DNA from: Candidatus Hermodarchaeum yapensis
Lineage (GTDB): Archaea > Asgardarchaeota > Hermodarchaeia > Hermodarchaeales > Hermodarchaeaceae
DNA: 64,000 nt
Assembly (NCBI GenBank): GCA_016840405.1
Contig: JAEOSK010000003.1
Location: 62,001 to 126,000, forward strand
Reading direction: 5' to 3'
Shown here in pieces: positions 46,948 to 56,378 of this stretch. Made by a program: the position numbers and the translations under genes. Position 1 is the stretch's first letter, and every line of letters starts with the position of its first letter. The notes beneath the pieces are model-generated. The model saw only the letters and a list, made by a program, of their open reading frames with translations. It was not told the origin of the DNA and did not search any database.

Positions 46948-47235
46948 ATGAACCACCCCTTGTGACAGTCAATCTTTTAGGCGAACTTAAAAATGAATGG
47001 GTCTTTCCACTGGGTTTCAACTAAAAAAAGCCCAAAAGATCTGCACGGTTCTAACGTCGTCTCCTGCCATTATTTGCGAATATTCCAATGGAAATTAAGG
47101 TTTCTCCATTTAGACGAAGCACTTATTCTTGACTAGTAAGAGAATAACACAGAAAACACAACTCTACCTGAAATATTCAATTGGAGACATCAAAGAGAGT
47201 TCCATCAACTGGCGAAATTGGAGAAAGCGAAAACA

Positions 47236-48003
47236 ATGATTAAAGCAATCTTCATTGTCCTAAACGGAGCCTATGCCTTTTCACGCCAGTATACAGAACA
47301 AATCGACCCCCACATGCTATCAGGCTTACTCACAGCATTCCGAGTATCGTCTAAGGAATTCGCCACTGGCGATTTCCGCCAAGCCAAATTCGAAGGTTCC
47401 GAAGTGCTCGTTGATGGATTGACTGAACGACCAAATGACTTTGTGGCCATCTTCGCCACCCCCGATGAGCGAGCAACAGATCTTACGAATCTCATGGCAC
47501 TCATTAAAACCACTTTTATTGAGCTCTATGGCGAACGCCTTCATACTTGGAATTCCTTAGATGGCCCATTCTCGGATTTTGAACCCCAGATAGATCAGAT
47601 AATCGCAGGATGCATTTGGTGCGATACGGAAAAACTGATGGCCCCTCCGAAGGTGACCTTCACAGCAGACTTGATCCCTGCAAAAGAAACCGTGTTCCGT
47701 GGCAATACTGTCAATGTCAAATACTACATTCATAATAGTAGCAGCCACCCAATCAAATTAACAGCAATCGTCAATGCCATTCCCCACCTCTTTGACCTTG
47801 ATGGTTTAACTCGTACCGTAATTATTCGAGATACTGCGTTCCTCCGTAACTGGGAATTAAAACCCGAAGAAGAATACGACCTCATCCTCCCTATCAAAGC
47901 CCGCCGAATCGGACACACAAGTATCGCACCGATTCTCTTTGTTATACAAAACGGGCAGGTGTTTACCATTCTTGGTGAAAGCCATGAGATGGATATCATC
48001 TAA
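47236..48003 (+). CDS. Longin/roadblock-like N-terminal domain protein
   Basis: This 255-residue protein starts at ATG 47236 (a TTG at 47218 adds six residues). The first 115 residues have a strand-turn-strand pattern, AIFIVLNGAYAFSRQY, followed by beta hairpins and a final amphipathic helix; this fits the longin/roadblock fold used by small-GTPase regulators in Asgard archaea. Residues 140-255 form a second, probably beta-sandwich domain. The family call is weak. It lies upstream of a small membrane gene and may be co-transcribed. Confidence 0.5.
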   Translation: MIKAIFIVLNGAYAFSRQYTEQIDPHMLSGLLTAFRVSSKEFATGDFRQAKFEGSEVLVDGLTERPNDFVAIFATPDERATDLTNLMALIKTTFIELYGERLHTWNSLDGPFSDFEPQIDQIIAGCIWCDTEKLMAPPKVTFTADLIPAKETVFRGNTVNVKYYIHNSSSHPIKLTAIVNAIPHLFDLDGLTRTVIIRDTAFLRNWELKPEEEYDLILPIKARRIGHTSIAPILFVIQNGQVFTILGESHEMDII

Positions 48004-48059
48004 TGTGTGAACCTTGAACGACACCCACCTTTTAGGCTTGAATCGCATAATGAAACAGC

Positions 48060-48242
48060 ATGCTCCAACCCTTACTTCAGTTGATAGCTACGTTCTTGTT
48101 AATTGGAGTGGGTGGAGTGTTCTTGTTGCTCCTGATTCGAATTCGCTATCCGTTATGTGGAATGCTAATCGGAGTTTTTAACCCCTATGTGTGGGTGGGG
48201 GCGTGGGTACTAAAATGGTTACTCAGGCAAATTGGACGTTAA
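48060..48242 (+). CDS. Small membrane protein, 60 residues
   Basis: This 60-residue protein has one strong hydrophobic segment at the start (about 8-27) and a second partial one (about 34-52), with positive charges at the end (KWLLRQIGR). It follows the longin-like gene by 56 bases. I do not recognise the family; it may be a membrane anchor for the previous gene's product. Confidence 0.45.
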   Translation: MLQPLLQLIATFLLIGVGGVFLLLLIRIRYPLCGMLIGVFNPYVWVGAWVLKWLLRQIGR

Positions 48243-48258
48243 TTCCGCTTTTGATCGA

Positions 48259-49635
48259 CTAGTAGTCCTTAATGAGCTCAATCATGTGGACCGAACAAGA
48301 AATACATGGATCGTATGCCCGAATAAGCGGTTCGATTTTTGCTAGGGCATTTAAACTTTCAGGGCGTGGTTTCAACAGGTCAGGGAGGAGTTCTTGAGCC
48401 TTGGCTTGGACGGCGTGCTCAATGGTGCGGACGTTTTGGCCTGTGGCAATCACGCAGTTGACTTTGGTGATGATGCCATCTTCGTTGGTCCAGTAGTTGT
48501 GGAAGAGGGTGCCACGGGGGGCTTCGACGACGCCGACGCCTTCGCCCGCGCGGGGTTCGACGGGGATGCGGTGGTTGTCTTCTTGGAGGCTGGAGTCTTC
48601 GATGAGGGTGATGGCTTGTTCGACCGTACTTAGTAGTTCTATGGATCTGGCAAGGTTATAGGCTATAGGATCATGGATTGGTCGCGTACCGAAGAATTCG
48701 AAGAGTTCGTCTGCAAAGCCTTGGGCTTCTTCGCTGGCTATTTTCCTTGCGACATTTAGTCTTGCTAGGGGTCCAACGCGGTAATTGCCCTTTTCAGGAC
48801 CCTGTTCTTTGATGAAAGGGTATTTGACAGTGGTGTAGGGCATGGCATTCTCTGCGATGTATTGTGCGTAGTCGGCTGGTTTGAAGTCATGTAATGTTTT
48901 ACCTGTTGGAGTGATGAATCGTAGAGTGCCTTCATAGATGTCGTGGACATCTTTGTTATGTAAGGCCAAGTAATGGGTGGGATCGCTTAGATAGTAGCCA
49001 ACCCTACCAATATCTTTCTGTTTGGCAAGTTTGAAATAGAGTTTGGCAATAGCTCGAGCTGTGGTAAGAGCCTTAGGTGCCTGTTTGGCAAGTTTTGTAC
49101 GCTCTTCTTCTAGAAGAGGACCTGCCATGCCTCCAGGGACGGCTGTACATGGATGTATCATCCGTCCACCGACAGCTTTGATAATGTTTTGTCCAAACAT
49201 GCGAAGTTCAATGCCTTTCTTGGCTAAGGTAGGATCCTTGGCTGCGACGGCAAGAACGTTTGGAGTTTCAGGTGTGAGAAAATCGGGAAGTGCAAGATAA
49301 ACTTGGCTAAGAGTGTGACTATGAATGAATTCACCAAAGTTTTCAAGATGACGCAGCTTCACCGCTTGTTCTGGTGGAGTGACACCCCATGCAGCTTCAA
49401 CTGCTTTAACCGATCCAAGATGATGGGCGACTGAACAGATACCACAGATGCGTTCCGAAAGTTGTGGAGCTTCCTCTGCGGGGATGCCTTCCATGAATCG
49501 CTCGAATAGGCGTGGAGATTCAATGATGTGGAAGTGACATTTATTGAGTTTTCCTCCTGTCACGTCCAGACTAATTTTGGCATGACCTTCAAGGCGAGTC
49601 ATGGGTTCAAATTCGATATGTTTTGGATTGCTCAT
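48259..49635 (-). CDS. mvhA: F420-non-reducing [NiFe] hydrogenase, large subunit
   Basis: MvhA holds the [NiFe] active site. Its ligands are RICGICSVAHH near the N-terminus and DPCISC near the C-terminus. The protein has 458 residues. After the last conserved cysteine pair a short tail SVHMIELIKDY remains; in many hydrogenases a longer tail is cut off after His during maturation, so a protease step would remove only about eight residues here. It is the last gene of the operon and overlaps mvhG by four bases. Confidence 0.94.
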   Translation of the reverse strand: MSNPKHIEFEPMTRLEGHAKISLDVTGGKLNKCHFHIIESPRLFERFMEGIPAEEAPQLSERICGICSVAHHLGSVKAVEAAWGVTPPEQAVKLRHLENFGEFIHSHTLSQVYLALPDFLTPETPNVLAVAAKDPTLAKKGIELRMFGQNIIKAVGGRMIHPCTAVPGGMAGPLLEEERTKLAKQAPKALTTARAIAKLYFKLAKQKDIGRVGYYLSDPTHYLALHNKDVHDIYEGTLRFITPTGKTLHDFKPADYAQYIAENAMPYTTVKYPFIKEQGPEKGNYRVGPLARLNVARKIASEEAQGFADELFEFFGTRPIHDPIAYNLARSIELLSTVEQAITLIEDSSLQEDNHRIPVEPRAGEGVGVVEAPRGTLFHNYWTNEDGIITKVNCVIATGQNVRTIEHAVQAKAQELLPDLLKPRPESLNALAKIEPLIRAYDPCISCSVHMIELIKDY

Positions 49636-50513
49636 TTCTTTTTCAATCCCTTTCGTAAGTTATCAAGTTTAGAGGAGGCGTAGGTGTAACGGGCAAAGGT
49701 TCCAGCTAGTCGAGATAATTTGAAATTAGTTATTTCGTCTTTTTCCATGGCTGCTAAGGCATCGAGCATGACAATGCCTTGATCCCAGACTGTTTCAGAG
49801 GGACCTCGGCAGCCAGTGCAGGGCATTAGGCGTCGAGTACATTCAGCACCGCAACCGGCACGTGTGGCAGGACCCATACAGAGAAACCCTTGTGAAAGGA
49901 GGCAAATACCTTGCTCAGGAATTTCATGTATGCGACGGAGTTGTTTGGGAGGTTCGGTTAATCGTTCGAGAGGGCATTCATCGCAGATGCTCTTGGATGA
50001 GAGTTTCGGTGTCTCTCCTGCTAGAAGTGTTGTAATAATTTGGGCTATTTCGTCAGGGTGGGGCGGACAGCCTGGTATAATGAAATCGACTTTGACTACG
50101 TCACTGAGTCGGAGGTTTTCGGGGAGGATTTGTGGTACGTGTTCTGAGGGCACTTGTTTTTGAGCCATTAAGAGGGTTTTGTGGTAGACATATTCTACAC
50201 CTTCTTGAGCATCGAAGGTGTTGGCGAGTCCGTTCACTCCGCCATGGGCTGAGCAGGCGCCAAAGGCGATCACGAATTTCGCCTGTTTGCGCATGGCTTT
50301 TGCCATTTCCTTATCATGGTTGGTGCGAATACTACCTTCAATAAGTGCAACGTCGATATTAGGGGGGATTGGATTCTTTGCATCGACGATGGGATAAGAG
50401 TAAACCAGCTCGACGTCTTTGAGGAGATTGAGGAGTTCTACACCAGTGTCGAGGAGAGCGATGTGGCAACCACTACACCCCGCCATGCCCATGGTTGCAA
50501 TTCGAACAGTCAT
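49632..50513 (-). CDS. mvhG: F420-non-reducing [NiFe] hydrogenase, small subunit
   Basis: MvhG (293 residues) carries the Fe-S relay between the Ni-Fe site and the Mvh delta subunit. Cysteines include GCSGCHIALLD, AFGACSAHGG, IPGCPPHPDE and the C-terminal MPCTGCRGP and CGAEC sets, enough for three [4Fe-4S] clusters. It overlaps mvhD and mvhA by four bases on each side, so the three are translationally coupled. Confidence 0.94.
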   Translation of the reverse strand: MTVRIATMGMAGCSGCHIALLDTGVELLNLLKDVELVYSYPIVDAKNPIPPNIDVALIEGSIRTNHDKEMAKAMRKQAKFVIAFGACSAHGGVNGLANTFDAQEGVEYVYHKTLLMAQKQVPSEHVPQILPENLRLSDVVKVDFIIPGCPPHPDEIAQIITTLLAGETPKLSSKSICDECPLERLTEPPKQLRRIHEIPEQGICLLSQGFLCMGPATRAGCGAECTRRLMPCTGCRGPSETVWDQGIVMLDALAAMEKDEITNFKLSRLAGTFARYTYASSKLDNLRKGLKKK

Positions 50514-50998
50514 TCAGACTTCACCCCGGTTTTGACTCGCTTTAGTGGATTAGGTCCTAATTTCAAAATCTGATCATAAAACGATGATGCAGTTTCCACC
50601 CATTTGCTGGCCATACCAGCACTCATTAATTCAAAGACTAGTCGTCCACCGAGACCGATGGCTTCGAGTTCTTTGGCTAGTTTCTGCATTCGCTTTTCAG
50701 CATAGATATTACCGCTCACAAAGTGACATTGGTCTTTAAGGCAACCGGTAATCATGACTCCATCTGCTCCTTCTTTGAAGGCACGGAGAACATGAAGGGG
50801 GTCAACGCGGCCAGAACAAGGCACCCGGATAATTTCTACATTGATAGGGTAAGACATTTTGCTTGTACCAGCAAGATCTGCTGCTCCGTAAGAGCAATAA
50901 TGACAGCAAAAACTGACTATCCGTGGTTTAAAGGTCAGCAGCGATTTAGCAAGTGCTTTTGCAGGTTTCGTTTTGGGTTTTGATTTGACCTTACTCAT
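50510..50998 (-). CDS. mvhD: Methyl-viologen-reducing hydrogenase delta subunit
   Basis: MvhD (162 residues) links hydrogenase to HdrA and binds a [2Fe-2S] cluster through cysteines in FCCHYCSYGAAD, VPCSGRV and GCLKDQCHF. The N-terminus has a basic low-complexity stretch (KPKTKPAKALAKS) before the fold. It overlaps hdrA and mvhG by four bases. A second MvhD-like domain is fused to the HdrA at the operon start. Confidence 0.93.
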   Translation of the reverse strand: MSKVKSKPKTKPAKALAKSLLTFKPRIVSFCCHYCSYGAADLAGTSKMSYPINVEIIRVPCSGRVDPLHVLRAFKEGADGVMITGCLKDQCHFVSGNIYAEKRMQKLAKELEAIGLGGRLVFELMSAGMASKWVETASSFYDQILKLGPNPLKRVKTGVKSE

Positions 50999-52983
50999 TT
51001 TTTGGATGCCCCCACATTGGCGAGCAAACCTTCAATCTGATAGAAAATCTGTTTGTCACGATAGTGCCGTAATTGAATAGCTTCTGCAGGGCATTCGACA
51101 ACACAGATGCCACAACCCTTGCAGGCGACTTCGATGACTTTAGCTACGCCCCCTTCCATGTAGATGGCGCTATACGGACATACAGCGTAGCAGTTGGCGC
51201 AGCCAATACATAGTGATTCATCGACAATAGATTTCGCAAGATCAACTTCGACTTCTCCTTTACTCATAGGGATTGCGGCATGGGAAGCTGCTGCGGCACC
51301 CATAAAGGAAGCTTCCGCAATATCTCGAGGACTACTACAGGCACCAGCAAGATAGATTCCATCAGTTGTTGTGTCAACAGGAGCAAGTTTCAGATGATAT
51401 TCTCGGAAGAACCCATCTAAATCAACTTCTAAGTTTAGGGTGCGAGCTAATTCCTTCGCGCCCTTTGCAGGAATCATTGCAGCGGATAAAACTAGCAAAT
51501 CTACTGGGAAACTTTCTTTCGTTCCATTATGGTGGTCGACTGTTAATTTTAGACTCTTTCCGCTATCTTCTTCAACTTCAGCGATGTCAGCACGATAGAA
51601 TTTCACACCTAATCGTTGAGCGTCGAGATAGTAGCGTTCATACTCTTTGCCTTGTAATCGGATGTCCTTATAGAAAATCGTAACCTCCGTTTCAGGCCAA
51701 TGTTCTTTGATATAGACAGCATGTTTCATAGCAACTTGACAGCAGACACGGGAGCAGTGGGAGTAGTAATTCGGGTCCCGACTCCCTACACACTGAATCA
51801 TCCCGACCCGTTTCGGAAGTTTCCTATCTGAGATGCGCAATAGTTGACCATCTGTTGGGCTCATTGGATCTAGAATCCGAGCAAGCATAAGTTGCGTAAT
51901 TACATTCGGATACTCGCCATATCCGTACAAACCTTCCGGTTTAAAGACATCAAAGCCCGTTGCAACAATTACAGTGCCAACAGTGATGTCGGCTTCTTTG
52001 AATTTTTCATCAAGATTAATCGCGTTGACAGGACAGGCGTGTTCACATTTGCCACATTTCGTACATGAATCAAAATCGATAACTGGTGCACGTGGAACAG
52101 CTTGGGGAAAAGGGTAATAGACGGCCTTACGATTTGCTAGGCCGAAATCATGTTCGTTTGGCACTTCAACTGGACACACTTCCATGCATTTACCACATAG
52201 TGTACAGGTTTCGATATCGACCCCCCGAGGCTGGCTATGGAGCCGAGCTTGGAAGTTACCAATATAGCCACTGAATTGTTTTACTTCCGTTTGCGTATAC
52301 ACATGAATTTTAGGATCATTAAGAATAACCCGTTTTGACAAACATTTGCGAGCCATTTCACCGTGGCGTGGGGGCACACAAACGCCACAAGTATCAGTCA
52401 TAAAAACAAAGCCTAATTGAGCAGATTTCCCACCAAGCGCAGGGCTCCGTTCTACAAGGTGAACTTCATATCCATTATCCGCTAGAAGTGTTGTAGCTGC
52501 AATCCCCGCAATCCCTGCCCCAATAACCATACATACCGGAGGCACCTTTTGAGTCGTAGCGCCAATCGACTCAAGCCGTGCGGCACGATACACTCCTGCA
52601 CGAACAAGATCTTTCGCTTTTTCAGTCGCTTCAGCATACTCATCTTTTTGTTTCATATGAGCCCAAGAGACTTGTTCCCGGATATTCACCATTTCAAAAT
52701 AAAATGGGTTAATTCCAGCCTCCATCACGGTTCGGCGGAATGTGGGTTCATGTAATTTAGGGCTACAAGAAGCAACAATTACGCGACTAAGTTTATGTTT
52801 CTTGATATGTCTCTTGATGATGTTTTGGCCTTCTTCTGAACATGTGAATATTTGCCATCCAGCATAGACCACGTTGGGTAAGCTTTTTGCATATTCAGCT
52901 ACTTCAGGGACATCAACTACCTTAGCAATATTGGTGCCACATTTACACACAAACACCCCAATGCGTGGATCTTCATTAGTCAT
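50995..52983 (-). CDS. hdrA: Heterodisulfide reductase-like subunit A (HdrA)
   Basis: HdrA binds FAD and several [4Fe-4S] clusters and is the site of flavin-based electron bifurcation. From ATG 52983 the protein has 662 residues; a longer frame to 53055 is not supported. It has an N-terminal Cys-rich region, a GAGIAGIAATTLLA FAD-binding motif, two ferredoxin-type motifs (CTLCGKCMEVCP and CTKCGKCEHACP) in the middle and two near the end (CIGCANCYAVCP and CKGCGICVVECP). It overlaps mvhD by four bases, and the gap to the fused HdrA gene upstream is four bases. Confidence 0.93.
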   Translation of the reverse strand: MTNEDPRIGVFVCKCGTNIAKVVDVPEVAEYAKSLPNVVYAGWQIFTCSEEGQNIIKRHIKKHKLSRVIVASCSPKLHEPTFRRTVMEAGINPFYFEMVNIREQVSWAHMKQKDEYAEATEKAKDLVRAGVYRAARLESIGATTQKVPPVCMVIGAGIAGIAATTLLADNGYEVHLVERSPALGGKSAQLGFVFMTDTCGVCVPPRHGEMARKCLSKRVILNDPKIHVYTQTEVKQFSGYIGNFQARLHSQPRGVDIETCTLCGKCMEVCPVEVPNEHDFGLANRKAVYYPFPQAVPRAPVIDFDSCTKCGKCEHACPVNAINLDEKFKEADITVGTVIVATGFDVFKPEGLYGYGEYPNVITQLMLARILDPMSPTDGQLLRISDRKLPKRVGMIQCVGSRDPNYYSHCSRVCCQVAMKHAVYIKEHWPETEVTIFYKDIRLQGKEYERYYLDAQRLGVKFYRADIAEVEEDSGKSLKLTVDHHNGTKESFPVDLLVLSAAMIPAKGAKELARTLNLEVDLDGFFREYHLKLAPVDTTTDGIYLAGACSSPRDIAEASFMGAAAASHAAIPMSKGEVEVDLAKSIVDESLCIGCANCYAVCPYSAIYMEGGVAKVIEVACKGCGICVVECPAEAIQLRHYRDKQIFYQIEGLLANVGASKK

Positions 52984-52987
52984 TTTT

Positions 52988-55339
52988 CTAACTCCTATTA
53001 CTTCTTTGGATACTAGCAACCGCTTTTTGTGCAATAGCAGCGAATTCTTTTGCATCCCGACCGATTAGTTGAGCAACCTGGACCAAATTCGGGTCTTTAC
53101 CAGATTGTGTTAGAACATTTCGTACCACTTGAGCACGGCTATTCGCCATTCGTGCTCCACGACCATAATGGCAAAGTTTTGAATCACATGCAAACAGTAT
53201 CACCCCGGTGGCACCATCTTCTATTGTCTGTAGGACTTTGGGTGTCGAAACACTTCCCGTACAAGGAACTTCTAGAATGTGCAAATCAGCAGGATATTGC
53301 AGTCTTTCCTCTCCAGCCTCATCAATTGCCCGGTAAACGCATTCATTACAGGCAAAGCCAACAATCACTGAATCAGATCCCTCAATGCTGTTGCTTAATA
53401 AGCCCTCGAGGGCGGAATCTAAAACCGTTGGATTTGTATTTAGGGGACCAATTGCACCCACTGGACAAATCGCCATGCATTCTCCACATCCCTGGCAACG
53501 AACTTCATCAACAATCACGCATTCATTCTTCTTATCAAGCGAAATCGCTTGTGAAGGACAGGCAGAGATACATAACCCACAACTATTACACAAATCGGTA
53601 TTTACGATAGCAGTATCCAAATCCTTTGAAACTGTTTGTGTAGAAAGCCATACTGATGCTTGTTCTGCTGCAGCACCAGCGAGTTCAACAGATTCAGGAA
53701 TGTCTTTAGGACCGTGACAGGTTCCAGCGAGATAAACACTATTAACATCCGTCCGGGAGAGAGCCACCTTCTCATCTAATGCTTTATAAAATCCGAGCGA
53801 ACCCAAAGGAACACCAAATAAATTGGCTAGTTCTTGTGTTCCTGGTGAAGGAGTCATCGCACAAGAGAGAACCACCAAATCAGCTGCAAGAGATTTCGTT
53901 GAACCATCTGGATCAGAATACCTCACAACTAGCTTGCCATTCTTTTGGACAATTTCTAAATCATCACCACGGTACACTACTTTGATATTATATTCATCCC
54001 GAGCACGTACATAGAATTCTTCAAAACCTTTTCCTCCCGCCCTAATGTCTCGTGCAACGATGGTAATATCAATATTAGGATCATATTCGAGCTTAGCAAG
54101 TTCTGCATGTTTTATTGCAGCCATGCAACAGTAAGATGAACACTGCCAGCTATACCGTTCATCACGGCTCCCCACACACTGAAGCATCACAATTTTCTCT
54201 GGCTTTCGACCATCGGAAGGAACTTCTAATTTCCCACCAAAAGGACCAACTGAATCCATCATCCGAATAAACTGCATCTGCGTGATGACATCTGGATTCT
54301 CTTCAAAGTGTAGTTCTGGGACAACAGAAGGATCAAACTCTTTGAATCCCGTGGCAAGAATAACACATCCAACTTCCACTTTTATAATTTCATCTTTCAT
54401 CTCATAATCGATAGCTTCAGCAGGACAAATTTTAGCACAAACACCACATTTTCCATCCGTAAGCATTTTACAATGTTCAGCATCAATTGTGACTTTTCGT
54501 GGTACGCTCTGCGAAAAGGGCATATAGATTGCCCTTCGTTTTGCGATATTCCAAGACCATTCATCATCCACCCGTGTCGGGCACTTTTCTGTACATTGCA
54601 TACATCCCGTACACTTATCCCAATCCACATAGGTTGCTTTTTTGTTAAGCGTCAACAACCAATCTTTACCCAAATTCTCAGCATCCACTAAATCCGTGTA
54701 TGGATACAATTCGATATTCGGATGGGTCGCTGCCTCCGCCATCTTTGGACCCAAAATACAAATAGAGCAGTCCAAGGTGGGGTAGGTTTTGTTAAGAACA
54801 GCCATATGTCCGCCAATTGTGGGTTCCTTTTCAACTAGATGAACTTTAATGCCACGATCAGCTAAGTCCAAGGCAGCTTGGATACCTGCAATTCCAGCGC
54901 CAAGGACGAGGACTTCTTGTGTGACTGGGAAGGTTTTTGTGGTAGTAGGGCTTTGGGCTGCGACTCTAAATACGGCTGAACGAATTAAGCGCTTTGCCTT
55001 GGCTGTGGCCCCTTGAGGATTCTCTTTATGAACCCAGGCGCAGTGTTCGCGAATGTTAGCGAAAGTGATTTGCCCACGAGTCATTCCGGCTTCTTCAGCA
55101 GCATCATAAAAGCGGGTGCCAAAAAGGTGGGGGCTACATGCGGCGATGACGAGTCGATCGAGTTTCTTTTTAGTGATGGTTTGAGTGAGGATTTGGAGTG
55201 ATTCGCGTTGGCACCAGTCGCCACGTGTTTCGGCGTATTTTACATTAGGGAGTGTTTGGATGAAAGAGGTGAGGGCTTCGTAGTCGAGAGTGGTGCTGAT
55301 GGTGTCACCACAATTACAGAGAAGGACGCCGATTTTCAT
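52988..55339 (-). CDS. hdrA: HdrA-MvhD fusion protein
   Basis: This 783-residue protein has an HdrA body (1-620), with FAD motif GAGIAGIQAALDLA, the TLDCSICILGPKM cysteines and ferredoxin motifs CTGCMQCTEKCP, CGVCAKICP, CNSCGLCISACP and CQGCGECMAICP. An MvhD-like domain follows (about 650-783) with FACNECVYRAID, VPCTGSV and ACDSKLCHYGRG. Such a fusion supplies its own [2Fe-2S] entry point. It heads the operon, so the complex would hold two different HdrA subunits. No HdrB or HdrC is in the window, so the low-potential and high-potential acceptors are unresolved. Confidence 0.92.
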   Translation of the reverse strand: MKIGVLLCNCGDTISTTLDYEALTSFIQTLPNVKYAETRGDWCQRESLQILTQTITKKKLDRLVIAACSPHLFGTRFYDAAEEAGMTRGQITFANIREHCAWVHKENPQGATAKAKRLIRSAVFRVAAQSPTTTKTFPVTQEVLVLGAGIAGIQAALDLADRGIKVHLVEKEPTIGGHMAVLNKTYPTLDCSICILGPKMAEAATHPNIELYPYTDLVDAENLGKDWLLTLNKKATYVDWDKCTGCMQCTEKCPTRVDDEWSWNIAKRRAIYMPFSQSVPRKVTIDAEHCKMLTDGKCGVCAKICPAEAIDYEMKDEIIKVEVGCVILATGFKEFDPSVVPELHFEENPDVITQMQFIRMMDSVGPFGGKLEVPSDGRKPEKIVMLQCVGSRDERYSWQCSSYCCMAAIKHAELAKLEYDPNIDITIVARDIRAGGKGFEEFYVRARDEYNIKVVYRGDDLEIVQKNGKLVVRYSDPDGSTKSLAADLVVLSCAMTPSPGTQELANLFGVPLGSLGFYKALDEKVALSRTDVNSVYLAGTCHGPKDIPESVELAGAAAEQASVWLSTQTVSKDLDTAIVNTDLCNSCGLCISACPSQAISLDKKNECVIVDEVRCQGCGECMAICPVGAIGPLNTNPTVLDSALEGLLSNSIEGSDSVIVGFACNECVYRAIDEAGEERLQYPADLHILEVPCTGSVSTPKVLQTIEDGATGVILFACDSKLCHYGRGARMANSRAQVVRNVLTQSGKDPNLVQVAQLIGRDAKEFAAIAQKAVASIQRSNRS

Positions 55340-55388
55340 AGTCGAGCACCAAGAGTAGGAGGAGCAAGACTAGCGATTTGTGATGTTA

Positions 55389-55397
55389 CATATATAC
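55389..55397 (+). promoter_or_regulatory. TATA box for a probably leaderless MBL gene
   Basis: The sequence CATATATAC is centred about 29 bases before ATG 55422, the spacing expected if transcription begins at or just before the start codon. Confidence 0.6.
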
Positions 55398-55421
55398 TTC
55401 TTGTCTGTACTACTTTGCGTT

Positions 55422-56228
55422 ATGTTGGAAGTTACCCCCTTCGTTGACCAAGTAACATGTATCAAGACGGCTTCGCCGTTGGGTGATCAAGCAATTATGT
55501 GGGTGTGTGCCTATTTGGTGGGGGATGTGTTGTTTGATGCGGGGTGTGCAAATGCTATCAGCGAGCTGCAAGAGTATTCCAAGAAGCGTTCAGTGCGACG
55601 AGTGTACGTGACTCACAATCATGAAGACCATTATGGAGGATGTGCCGCGTTTGTACCGAAAGCAGAAGTGTTCGCCGGACCTGTCACAGTAAAGTCAGTG
55701 TATAAGCCGTATCCGTTACCTCAATTTTTCCAGTGGGTATGGGGTGAGCCAAAGCCTGTCAAAGAAGCTCATAAATTTGAAGAGTCAAGTATTTCGGTTG
55801 GGGAACTGAATTTTGAAGTTGTGGATTTGTCAGGGCATTGTGAAGAGATGTTTGGATTTTGGGAATCTGAGAAAGGCTGGTTTTTCTCCGCAGATGCCGT
55901 GCCCTTACCTTCTCGTAAGCAGATGGCGATGCCTGAGGAAAACATCCCCAAAATGATAGCCCGTATGAAGGAAATTCGTGATCTGGGTGTTAAGGTCTTA
56001 TTTGATGGTCACCTAGGACCAATCCCAAATCCCCGAGAGCACATTGAAACACGAATCAACTATTTGTCACAGCTTCAGACACAGGTCTTGAGTATGGTTG
56101 AAACCGGAAAAACCATTCCAGAGATTAAGACCGAGTTAGGGTTTCCGGAACCGTGGTATCTTCCGAATACAGAAGGGCGTTTTGCGATTGAACACCTGAT
56201 TCAATCACTACTCGAAGACTCTGTTTAG
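55422..56228 (+). CDS. MBL-fold metallohydrolase
   Basis: This 268-residue beta-lactamase-fold protein has zinc motif His65-x-His67-x-Asp69-His70 (HNHEDHYGG) and further ligands in LSGHCEEM, FSADAVPL and FDGHLGP. ATG 55422 is chosen because the TATA box at 55389-55397 fits a leaderless start; an earlier frame from 55380 is not needed. It is divergent from the hydrogenase operon and not closely related to the MBL protein at 26640. The C-terminal tail after 215 is helical (VETGKTIPEIKTELGFPE). Substrate unknown. Confidence 0.85.
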   Translation: MLEVTPFVDQVTCIKTASPLGDQAIMWVCAYLVGDVLFDAGCANAISELQEYSKKRSVRRVYVTHNHEDHYGGCAAFVPKAEVFAGPVTVKSVYKPYPLPQFFQWVWGEPKPVKEAHKFEESSISVGELNFEVVDLSGHCEEMFGFWESEKGWFFSADAVPLPSRKQMAMPEENIPKMIARMKEIRDLGVKVLFDGHLGPIPNPREHIETRINYLSQLQTQVLSMVETGKTIPEIKTELGFPEPWYLPNTEGRFAIEHLIQSLLEDSV

Positions 56229-56378
56229 ATTCTCAGAAAAGAAAACCAAGAATTTTGGATCGCAGAAAACACTTAATGAGGCTTTTTTCAATAGTTTCTA
56301 CTAGCCAGAGATGGGAAAGAACAGCCACAGAGGAAGTGGATTTTCCATTTCGGTTACCTTCCGTGGGGATGAAACACC

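Noticed and set aside
52984..53055. Longer hdrA start at 53055
   Set aside because: It overlaps the end of the fused HdrA gene and adds residues not seen in the family; ATG 52983 fits.
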